Origin: Nissolia schottii
Taxonomy: Eukaryota > Streptophyta > Magnoliopsida > Fabales > Fabaceae
NCBI GenBank assembly: GCA_003254905.1
Contig: QANU01106169.1
Coordinates: forward strand, 62,001 to 126,000
Direction: 5' to 3'
DNA: 64,000 nucleotides
Part shown: positions 20,801 through 32,800 of the stretch, piece by piece
How positions within the stretch are numbered: the first letter of the stretch is position 1
Layout: every line of letters begins with the position of its first letter
Notes under the pieces: model-generated
What the model saw: the letters and a program-made list of their open reading frames with translations, nothing else
What the model was told of the DNA's origin: nothing
Database searches by the model: none
Program-made: the position numbers and the translations under genes

Positions 20801-23800
20801 GGGTCATGCATGAATTGGCTAACCACATTAACAACATATGCCATATTCGGCTATGTATATCAATCTTCCTACTAGCATATGATATAATGCTTGATTTTGG
20901 TCAATAGGAATGCTTGTAGCTTTGTAGTCGAGGTCTCTAGTTTCTTTTAGAAGAATTAGAATATATTTCCTTTGTGAGATGAAGATAGCTTGTCTGGAGT
21001 AAGCAACCTCAATTCCAAGGAAGAACTTTAGTTTTTCAAGTTCTTTAATTTCATATTCAGCTGCTAACTTTTCCTTAGAAGCTACTTTTCAACCAAATCA
21101 TCACCTGATATAATAACATCATTGACATACACTGCTAGAATAGTAACTTTTCCAGTCAATGTATATTTAGAGAAGAGGGTGTGATCTCTGACTCTGTTTG
21201 TATCCTATTGATACCATTGTCTTTGTGAACCTCCCATACCAAGCATGAGGGGTATGTTCCAATCCATACAATGCCTTCTTTAGTTTGCACACTTTCTTGT
21301 TTTTACTAGTGACAACATTGCTAGGAGGAATCTCCATGTAAACTGCTTCTTCCAAACGTCCATGTAAGAAAACATTTTTTTACATCAAATTGATGTAACT
21401 TCCATCCAAAATGCGTAGCAAGAGAAAGCATGATTCTTAGTGTTCATCTTTGCTACAGGGGAAAATGTCTTTTCATAATCAATTCCATGGGTCTGTATAT
21501 ACCACTTTGCGACCATTCTTGCTTTATACTGGTGTAGTGTACCATTAGATCAATATTTCATTGTATATATCCACTTGCTTACTACTCCTGACCTCTTAAC
21601 AATTCACCAAGAATTCATTACCTCCTTCATAGCTCGAACGTAGTTCTCATCCTTGAATGCTTTTTGTACTGAGCTTTGGATTTGGATGGTCAGTGGTTGC
21701 AAATAATGAAACCGTGATGCTGTAGAAGAGTATACTTGGCACAAGTCCTTTTTCCTTTCTTAATGCAATTGGAAAATCATCTTGGTTAGGCTCTCAAATA
21801 TTCAAGGCTCACAAATAGAAGAGTAGTACATTCAATACTTACCATATGTTCGACGGTTGAAGTTGTTAGGCCAATTTAGATTTCCTTATATTTTGATATA
21901 CCAACACTGGTGCGTCGCTTTTTTCTTTAGTTACTTTAGGTGGTGCAGGTGAAGGTGCTAGATATATTTTATATCTTAGATTAATCTTAATTGATTTAGT
22001 TTATTCTAGGTTGATTTCGTTTCCATTATGCATTGATTCCCTTTCTAGCCTCTAAATAGCACATCTCTTTGTAAATGATGCACAACAATAGCATAATATA
22101 ATTTTTCCCTTTCTCTTAATATTTCATTGGTTTTTGTATTTTGTCTCTTCTCCATATGAAACTCAACATGGTATCTAGAGCTTGCTGAGAAAGACCTATC
22201 TCTGCCGTGCCTTCTTCTCTGGCAGCGTCCATCCCTTGGCCATAGCCATCAGAACCTTGACTGCAGCCGTTAGAGACCATCGGATACAGAGACCAGAACC
22301 TTGGATGTTAGTTTTTTTCTGAATGTAATGGGTAGCACAAAAGGATGGAAGCAAAGAGATTTCAGTGAGAGCATGAGAGTAGCAGAAACATGGCTTAGTT
22401 TCTTTGTGAATCCATTAGGCTGGGCTGAATCCAATTAAGTCAATAAAATACTGAGGTACGGAGAACTCTGGAATAGGCTTTCTGAATTAATAGCTGCTGA
22501 AGTATACTGTGAAGAAGATGAAGGTGGTTGCTTAGTCCTCCCACAGATGATGCAGTGGTACACAACCATTACTCAATTGATTCTTGAGAGTCGAGGGAAT
22601 TTGCTAATCAAGAACTTGGGTGGAATTGCATTTGTTCAGAAAGACTACCAGGACAAGGTAATCTCCATTCATGATGTTGATGGTTACATGATTCAACCTG
22701 TTGAGTTAGTTGTGAATTTAAAGATTCAGAAAGATTTATAGCATATACTCAACCAATATGAGTGAAGGATTACTTGAATTTAATCTTGTTAAATCATGTA
22801 TCTTCTTTGAGGGCTTAATTGCGGGGAGGGATACCAGCGTAGCTAATTTAAGGACAGATTCGTACCATCTAAAAGGACAGTCAAGGTCAAACTGTGATAG
22901 CTCAAGTCTTAGGAGATGGAATGATGATGTTGAAGCAAATTTTATATAGAGACCTCGAGAAGAGTCAATGGCTGAAATGGTTATGTCACTAATTACTACT
23001 GTTATTGCTGTTCAATTAGAAAATAATTCCAAGTTTATTCACGTTAGAAGAGGAATTATGAGTCTTGTGGTTAGCAATGGAGGGACTGTTCAAGGGACAT
23101 GTTGCCCTGATTATGGAAAGAAGATTCGTACAGATTACAAGTGTTTTGCAGATGTTTCTTCTATAGTTGTTCCTTGGAGAAATTTTGCAACTATGGCATT
23201 TGGAATTGCTGTTAGACAAGTCATAATACCTTTCTGGTCATTCTCTTGGCTGCATCAAGTAGTTGAATCGGGACCAGATCCATGGGACCCGGGAGGACAT
23301 TTTTATGCTACAAGCATATTTTCATCATATTTCAAAATTTGGGACCCTGGAGGAAGCCTTGTTTTTCCAAACCATCACCTTGAGGACAAGGTGATTTTTT
23401 AACGGGGGAGTGTTGTTAGTACCCACGTAATTATTAAATTATTCAAATAAGCGGAGGGCGTTGATTATGCCGTGGTAGCATAGGAGTTATTAAAGCAAAA
23501 TAATCAGGGAAATATATGCAGAAGAGGATAATTAGGGAAATGAATGCAAATGAGGACAGCTAGGAAATGAGTCAGGAAACTAACATAGGAGGAATTATAG
23601 GGTGGGGGTAGCAGAGCATTAATCAGGGAATCATAGGGGAGGAATTACAAGGTGTCAGCAGCAGAAAAATAAATTAGGATTACTTGGATAGAGAGAAGAG
23701 GAATGGCTGCAGCTAACTATATATGGGAAAGAATCAAATTGAAGGGGGGTAGGCAAGAGCTAAGGGGAACTAGGAGGGCTACGGGTCCCTTGATACCCAG

Positions 23801-26800
23801 GCTTGTTCTTTATTTGTTTTCTTTACTTTTTCTGCATTTCTACTTGTATTACTTGCTATTTCTGGTTTTGAGACTGAATTTCCCCACTGGAAATATCAGT
23901 TCCTTCGCTAATAAATAGTATTTTCAGTCTATATATTTGAGTAAATACCATGTTCCTATAATTCTCAATGGGTGCCTGCCACTTGAAAACAAATGTCTTG
24001 CCTCTCCATATGACATGTCAACATTGATAATACTAGAGAGCAAGATGACAGTTTTACCCTCATAGATTTTACCTTTTAATAGGGAATGCAGTACTATTGT
24101 CTAGACAAGTTGATTCATTTGTAATTTGGCCTTATATTCTAGTGAGAAGTAAGAGAAAAAACACACTTGTAATTGAAAAAGAGAATCATGCAATAAAAAA
24201 GAGGAATTTCATTCATTGTTCGTGCTGTTGTTATCATATTTCGTGTTTAATCTTGATTGGCGTAATTTCATTCTCTCCTTGGAGGTTATTGGACCTGGCT
24301 CTAAAACATCTTATAAATAGGAGTAGTAGTTAATACATAAATACTATTTCATGTGTCTGTGTGTGTATATTATATTCTTGTATATTGAATGAAATTATCA
24401 TACAGTTGGATCATAGCAGGGTTTTCGCTTCCTCTCTCGAGTTTCTTTTTACTAAGTTACAACTAGTTTGGTAATCGCTAAAAGGCAATTTTCTTTCCAG
24501 CAAGAGTTTCTAGTGCTGACAATTGTCAATGTAATGCAGTGGATAAGAGGGATGGAAATGGGTGGGGAAAGGGTTAACAAGATTTGGGTGTGGACTGGAT
24601 GTTTGTTTTTGTTAATTCACAAATAACACGAGGCACAAGGCACATATCTAAGAAAAAGAGCAGGTGTTCTAATGTTTGTGTTATGCCCATAAAAATATCT
24701 TGTCTCTTCACTTATATCTTTATCAGTCCATTTTCTTGTGACACATTCAACTTCCTCATCTTCCATGCAGAACTAGAGCACCTATGGCATGTCTATTTTC
24801 TTGTGCCTTGTGTGATTCTTCCAAACCTTAATAGTCTTCATATTGCTGCGAGTCTGTTAGCATCCCTCAGATTGCGAGTCAACGGCCCAAGCCCAAGTGC
24901 ACCAGGGTCTATATTAGGAAAAGGTACAAAAAGGCCAACATGGGGAACCCGGCTGCTGATGCACAAGTGCAGCCAAGTGAGGAATTGCCTCACAATGAGG
25001 AAATGGGCCCAACAATGGGCCCCACCCCTTCATAACAGAATCTGCTGAGGTGTCCTCCTCTCATTGGTAATGTTGATTTGGGAATGATTTGGTGAGAGAG
25101 AGAGGAGTGTATTTATAATGGGGGCTGGGCAGAGATTGGGTCATTCTGGAATTTGGCCTAGTTTGGAGGTACTGAGCCTCTTTGATAGCTCAGGCTTTCT
25201 TTCTCTACTGTTAAGCCTTTTATCTTCTTCCTCCTCAATAGGTTTTCCACACTGGAGCCTTCTTGAGAGTAAATAATACTCGAGTCTATTGCATTCTGCG
25301 TGTTTGTGTTCAGTAGGTATTATCAGAGTCTGAAACCAAAGTCCCTTGTTCCTACCCTTTTCAGTCAAAAACAAGAAAATCAAAGATCTTTTCTGCAGTT
25401 ACTATTTATAAAGCAATTTGAAAAATTGATCATAGATCCCAAACTTCACACTTGTGACATACTTTATGCATTACAAATCATTGTGTTGTTCTGTGACTGT
25501 CTATGTGCTAATGCTGTCTAATGCAGATACTGCTTCTTCACATTGAATTTTTTTTGACTTTGCATGATTATAATTTCAGGCACTTTTAAGTTCTGTTCCA
25601 TCTGGGAAGATGATTGTTCTTGATCTATTTGCTGATGTTAAACCAATATGGAAAACTTCTTTTCAGTTTTATGGTACTCCTTATATCTGGTAATTAGCTC
25701 TTTGGAAGTTCATGTTACTAGTTTTTGGAGGTGGTCTGTGCGTGCACACTTTCTTTTATAAAATTTTGAGAATGGCTTAATATAATGTTGTGAATTAATC
25801 AAAATAATAATTATAAAATCAATTGAAATTTTAAAATGTCAAAAGAAAAAAAACAATCACAAAATGAAAATCTTAATTTAGAAATATTTCAATAAATATT
25901 CATTTTTTTTCTATAAAATGTTAAATTGTTATGAAAACAATGAGAAGAATGGTAGAGAAGAGTAATAGAGAAGGAAAAAAGGGTGTGATGTTACTAATAA
26001 TCACAAAGGTGTGTAGTACAATGAGCTCCCAAAGGTCCATTTATAGACTAAGGGTGAGAATGCATAAGATCACATCAATTCTCTATCATAGTAACATGTC
26101 TATCTAATCAGATACTTATTGAATTAGGATAAGAACATTCACATTCTAATATTATTTTATAACTTGAATAAAATATTCCCATAATAATTCCCTTACCCGA
26201 CAGACGAAAAACTAATCTCCTCATATACGGTCAAAATCGAACTAAGACCATGCTTACAGGATCGGAGCCCCTTCCACTCAGACTAACACCTTGTTGCTTA
26301 TAAAAGTACAATTTAAATATCTTATAATAAAATTTTAATAAATTAAAAGTTGATAGCTATGGCTGCGTTTGGTAAATATCCCATGACAGAAAATATAGAG
26401 ACGGTATTGCAGATAGAGAAGACATGTCTTTGTATTTTGTTTGGATATCTGGGACAAGACTGATAACAATACAAAAATAATCTTTTTAACCCCTAATTCG
26501 TATTACCAGTCAAAAATATTTTTTTACCCTAATTTATAGTATCAGTTCGAAAGTCTATTTTTACCCATGATTTATAGTAACAACCTATGTTGCATGGGTA
26601 CTGGAACGGTATTGGGTACGGATACTGGTACGGGGTACGAAATTTTTTGAAAAACAGGGGTACGGGTATGTTGAATATATAAAATAAAAAAAATAAAATT
26701 CACAAGATAACTAAAAGCTTGTTGTGAATTTGAATTCATCTAATACATAAATAAAAAAATAAATCTAAACAGAACAGAGGATGCAGAGAATGTTCAAAAC

Positions 26801-29800
26801 CAAAAGGTTCAAAACACAGAATGCAACAAGCATCAGAATATCACTTCATTTTCAATTAGAAGTTCAGAACAGAGAATGCACCCAATATCACTTCAATCAG
26901 ACAATTAGTAAGAAACAGATAAGGCAGCACCAGAACAAATTGAGTAGTTCCATTTATTTTTGGTAGCACCATTACCAATTTACCAACAAAAACAGCAAAA
27001 AAGAAAAAAAAAGAAAAGAAAAAAAGCCAAAACCAGCAAAATAAAGAGAGCCAAAAACAGCCAAGAACATTATAAAAAAAAGCCAAAACCAACCAAAAAA
27101 AAAAAAAGCCAAAAACAGAAAAAAAAGCAAAGAAAGCCAAAAAAAAGCCATAAATTTACCTCAGAGGATAGAGGCGGGAGGTGGGCCAGGTGGCGCGACT
27201 TCGCGGACTGAAGGCGGAATTTGCAGGCAGAATCTGCTGGCTGAGGGAAGGGACTAGGGCGGTAGAACGCTGAGAAGTGAGAAGGATGTGAGAAAAGGGA
27301 AGACGAGGGAAAAGGGAAGAGGGAAGAGGGTCAGAGAAGGAAAGGTTAGGTTTTGCTTTCATTTACATTTACTTTTTTTTTTTTTTTAAAAACCCAAAAC
27401 GACGTAGTTTTGGTAAATAGGTGTACCTAGCTGTACCCAAAACCGTACCCATTTCTGAAAAAAAAATAAATTTTGGGTACGTACCCAGCCGGACCCATGC
27501 ATACCCGTACCACTACGTACCCATACGGGTACTCTACCAAAAAATGGATAACCCATACGGGTACTCTGCCAAAAAATGGATTACCGGTAACAGCTAAGTC
27601 TATTTTTTCCCAAGACTGCCCCAGGTTGCTTATCAAACACTACCTACGTAATTTTTTACAAGACTCATTATGAAATTAGTAAAAATTTCTTATTGAACAT
27701 AAATTAATTCTCAAAATAAAAACAAATTATAGATCCATTATTGGAATTCACTTTATTCAAATATATCTACCTCTAATTTTTAAGTTAAAATTTAACAATT
27801 TTCTCTGTCTTTCTTTTCCTTATATCTTGTATAATTTAGTTCAATTATATTGTATGAAAATCAACCTATAAATAAAATTAGATTAAATAAATTAATTAAG
27901 AGACCACTTGAACGTAAAAGAGAAAAAGGAGAATGAATTAACCTCTAATAGCACCAAGTAGTAGCTTGTAGCGGAAGGTCTTTAAAAAGAGAAAGAACTA
28001 ATTAGCTTTTATCGAATGTTAGAAAATTACAAAAGAACTAAAAGAAAGATAATATGCAATAATGACCATTTAGTTTTCCAATAAAGTTATTTTTAAAGTA
28101 AGATAAGACAAATCCGTTCAAAATGTGACAAATGGCAAAGTCAACTCAAGGTTCTCCTTTTAAATATAATATTAGATATGATGTTCTAAATAAAATTTCT
28201 GCTTTCTCAATCTTGCTCTGCTTCAGGTGCATGCTACATAATTTTGGTGGTAATATTGAGATGTATGGAATTTTGGATGCAATTTCTTCAGGGCCTATTG
28301 ATGCCCGTGTCAGTGCAAACTCGACAATGGTACTGCAAATAATTCTTGTATTGCATATCAGCAATTATTCACAAGTTTGTATTTGTAGAAGCCAAATGGT
28401 GCCTACCTTCATTGTGGTTTGATGCACATATCACGTGGCTAATGTTCTATTTATTCTTCATTTTGTTGGCAAAATGTATGTTGATTTAAAGCTAAAAAAT
28501 ATTTTGTTAGAATATTTCTTGATTTATAGCTTCTACATTGTAATTATTAAATGTATGCGACTAACATTTTATGTAGGTAGGCGTTGGTATGTGCATGGAA
28601 GGAATAGAGCATAATCCTATTGTTTATGAGCTAATGTCTGAGATGGCATTTCGTGATAAGAAAGTTCATGTTCTGGTAATGTAGTTCATTAGCTCTTTAC
28701 TTCTAGCACAAGCGTTGACATTTTTATTTACTAGTTCGTTTCTCATCATTCCATGGTTACAGTTGAAAGAAAAACAAGGAAGAAACTGAGGAGAAAATAG
28801 TTCTGAAAATCTGAATGTAATTGTTGTATATAGAGAATATAGAGATGTTACAATTTATAGGCAATTGTCAAATATTCCCTAATAAATTGACAGATACTAA
28901 TTTCCCTAAATTAATGTGTTAAATAAGAAACATGAATCTTAATCAATTACAATAATCTGTACAAAATCTTCACAAACATAAACAATATCAATAACAACCA
29001 CATTTTGCTTCTTATTCCTCCACGTCACCAAATTTCCTCCAGTGTTATCAATAGCGGAATAGCGAATTGCTAAAAGTCCGCTATGAAAATATAGTGGATA
29101 GCATAGCGGCGCTACAGCAGATAGCATAGTGGCGCTACAGCAGAAGGCATAGCGGCTGAAAATATATATTTTTTAATATTTATGTATATGTATAAATGAC
29201 AAAATCTGCTAACAAATACCAACATAAATCATAAATCAAAAATCAAAAGCATAACATAAAAGATCAAAATCACAATGTCAAATTGTCAAGAGTTCAAGGC
29301 TCTAATGTCATACAATCTGGACAACAAAATATAGTAAATTATTAAAAGCCTAAATGAGCTCAAGGCGTAATCAAGGCGTAATCAAATATCAAAAGCATAG
29401 CATAATCAAAGCCTACAAGATTAAATATAGTTAATAAAGTCTGGACTCTGAACAGCAACATAGGCATGCAAAATATAGTAAATGAAGTCCCAAAAAAACT
29501 GATAAACTAAAATATACTAATCTATTCATCCTTTTCATCAACGTAATCCTTCTCAATATTCTCCATTGAAGCATATCCCTTGTCCTCTTCTCCGTCTGAA
29601 ACTTCATAGTTAGCTTCGGCATCATCATCATCTGTATTCTCAAGATCTACAAATTCTTGTTCTTCTTCAACCATTGGGGATTTCCCCTTCTTAGATGTTC
29701 CAGCTTCATTAACACTTAAAGGTTCAAGTTCATATTCCTTTCTATTCCTAGATTGTCGCCTAGTATATGTTCTAGGCTCTCCAACCCCCGATGCCTTATA

Positions 29801-32800
29801 CACAGTTTCCTAGTTCAGATCATCATCATCTTCAAAAACCAACTCATTCCCAGTATCATCATCTTGATCCATCTCTCCAACCAACCACTCATTACATTCA
29901 TCAATATCATTGAGTGCAATTGGGTCAATTACATCCCTAGCATTATATCTTGTTACGGACCACCCGGCCCCAGCTGCAGCTGATTCTGTTCCTAAGAATA
30001 AGGAAAAGGGAATCATTCTGTTTCCATTCCACTATTCTAGGAAAGGAAAGAAGAAATTAGGAGATAATTCAAATCAGATATGATTCTGATTTGATATGTG
30101 AACAGAATTTGTCTAGCAAATCAGGAAATTAATTAGTTACATTAAAATAGGAAAGAAATAAGGATTTAGCCATGATTATTTCTCTCTCTCGAATATATGA
30201 GGGAAACCGAGTGATGAGGGAGGCATTCAGACTTTAGACAGGACTAGAAGGGGACTAAGGGATCCATTATTTCCAAGGCTTTATTTTTCCTAATTTTCGT
30301 TTACTATTTCTGCAGCCCTTAGGCTTGTTTATGTTCTGCCAGGAAATTCCCCATTGGAATTCCTGTTTAATTAATAAATTCAGCAGCTGTTTCAGTTTTC
30401 TTATTCAATTGGATACCAGTTCTTACATATCTCTTCTGGGGAGCTTGGTTATATTTAACGTAAACCAGGTTGTGTAATTTTTGATGCTCAAGCCTATTTC
30501 TCTTCTTAGTATGAATCTGGAACGTAATATATCTAGTAGAAAGAGAGCAAGGGAAAAAGGTATAAAGATATTCTGAATTTCTGAATATGTTATTGATACT
30601 GTACAACAGGATATATTATATAGGCCTTTGGCAAATCTTACCTAATAAATGACAGACACTAATTTGTACAAAGTAAATCAGAATAAATCTAAAATTTTAT
30701 CATATTTATCCTAATAAAGCAGAATAAATCAGAATAAATATGTATAGAATAATATAATATCTACAATATGTCAACGTATAATCTATGTGTTAATGGTTGT
30801 TATTTTAAATCTATGTGTTAATGGTTGTTATTTTACGTCTAAGTGTGTGAGTGAGTAACAATCAAGAAAGTATGTTTATTACTTGCTCAAACACGCTCCA
30901 TTCAACGTCTTCTGTTCACCCCAATCTCCACCACAAAAGAATCAAGTAGCTCAAACAACTTATGACATGTCTTCCCGAAGTCAGAGCCATCGATAGACTT
31001 CACAAACATGGTCCTAGCTGGAGATTTCACCAAGAAATTGATGATACATCTTTGCTTCCTATCTGTCCAAGCATCGGACATAATAGAGCATCCATATCTA
31101 GCCCAACTATCGTTGTGATCCTTCATCGAGTGTTTTTGTGAATTCCAACACCTTGAGCAATGGGAATCTTATGCCATGATACGATGGAGGTGGCAAATTA
31201 GGATCAAAGCTTCCAATAGCAGCCAACATGTCTTGGAAACTATTCAATTTGATACAATTGAAGGGAAGTCCGGCTTGGTACCACCACCTAGCAATGTATT
31301 GAACTCTAGCAACAACTTCCTGGTTGCATGCCTCTTTGATGTTCATTTGCCTCAACCTCTCCTCTTTGGACTCTGTAACAAATAAGTCCATAGGGCCTTT
31401 CCCCCAATCAACACCTTTCTTCCTTCTAGCTGGGATTTCTTCCTCCAATCCATCTTCTTCAGATAATCCGAATCCTAGGTTCTCAACATCCAACTGCCTG
31501 GATCAATTCTGGTTCAGTTTCTTCCTGCAAATAATAATTCTTGTTCCTAGAATATTCCCACAACTCCTCTCTAACACCCTTTGGACAGCTATCACAAGGT
31601 AGAACATTGCCCTGTTTTGCCATCAAATAATCTTTATTTCTTGTAATACCCCCATTTACAACCTTTCCACAGTAATTGTATTTAAGCATACTTGTATTTT
31701 TTTTCTTTTACAGTGAAGCAATATTTCCACCCAGGGTCAGCCCTGTTACTTGTAGTTCTGCTGGAGTGCGATTTGTTGGGTCACAAAGAAACTTGAGAAG
31801 ATGATGGGGGTGGCTGCTATTGGTTTGACATTGTTGGAGGAGGTATTGCAAAATGAAAAATATATAGCAGGACAGAAAGATATTCCTGCATGCATAGATT
31901 TAAAAAAAAAAAAAAAATTGAAACAGAGTAAACTGAAAAGAGAGAACAGAGGGCGACAAAGAATGATAAATCAGAAAAAAATAAAAATAAAAAGACATCT
32001 ATGACTGAGACTGAGGTAGATCAGTAGGAAAAACACATTAACTATTCAGAAAGGTAGAGGAGAAGAAAACAAAAAAGGAAGAATAAGAGAAAAGAAATAT
32101 GAAACACCTCAAGTTGCGGGTCGCGGGCTGCTGTGACTGAAGTTACCGTAGGTTGCTGGTCAGCGGCGCTGTTGGTTGCCGGCAGCACTAACTCATTGGT
32201 TGTAGTGAAGAAGCAGAGCTGGAGAAGAGAAAGGGAGCAGAGGCACAGACGATAAAATGGAGAGAGGAGGCTGCGGGTTTGTTTTAGGTTTAAGGATAAA
32301 ATGGATATTAAAAGTTAAAACAAAGTGAAATCTCAAAAATGCCCCTTTTATTTAACAAAAAGCCCGCAATGGCCATTATCTACGTTATCTTGCCTCAATA
32401 ACTGCGTGTCGCTATGGCCGCTACGCTATTTCCGCTATGCTATGGGATTTTCACAGCGGCTGGCTCATAATCCACGACGCTATTTACGCTAGGATCTATT
32501 TAACAACACTGATTTCCTCCCAAAAAATACACAATATCCTAATGTTTATCTTCTATCAACAAGTCATTGTAGACTTCTAGAGAAAGTTTATCCCTTGTTT
32601 TAGATTGTATTCCCCTTTTAGGTTGTGCGTTAAGATATTGCAAGATTCATTCTACCTCTTGCATGTGTCTGACCTTTGGACTATGCATGAATTGACTAAT
32701 TACATTACTGCGTATGCTAGGTCTGGCCTAGTATAACAGTGTTCTGACCAATCTTTGGTATTGTGCTTTATTAACACTAGGACTTTGTTGTTCACTTCCT

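Larger units (their letters stand above)
29530..31689 (-). pseudogene. hAT transposase remnant (BED finger, DUF659 region, C-terminal tail)
   Basis: On the - strand: a BED zinc finger ([20 protein letters not shown], 31689-31620), then [19 protein letters not shown] and [20 protein letters not shown] (31300-31150), then [20 protein letters not shown] (DUF659, 31090-31010). A C-terminal [20 protein letters not shown] block lies near 30510-30450. After a solo-LTR insertion the tail continues ([20 protein letters not shown] near 29930, then an acidic and basic end to 29530). Roughly 250-300 residues, including most of the catalytic core, are missing between 30902 and 30606. It cannot encode active transposase. 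Confidence 0.85.
29040..32511 (-). mobile_element. hAT DNA transposon with perfect 8-bp target duplication, nested in copia
   Basis: Ends are CAGTGTTATC...(29040) and ...TTAACAACACTG (32511). The 8-bp direct repeat ATTTCCTC lies at 29032-29039 and 32512-32519 and is perfect. Removing the element restores the copia [12 protein letters not shown] reading. Subterminal regions are rich in ATAGCGG/CCGCTAT motifs on both sides, including a 23-bp tandem pair at 29097-29142. A degraded transposase lies inside on the - strand. Confidence 0.95.

Noticed and set aside
26856-27211. Lys-rich (+) and Phe-rich (-) open frames
   Set aside because: They are translations of an A-rich low-complexity tract inside a DNA element.
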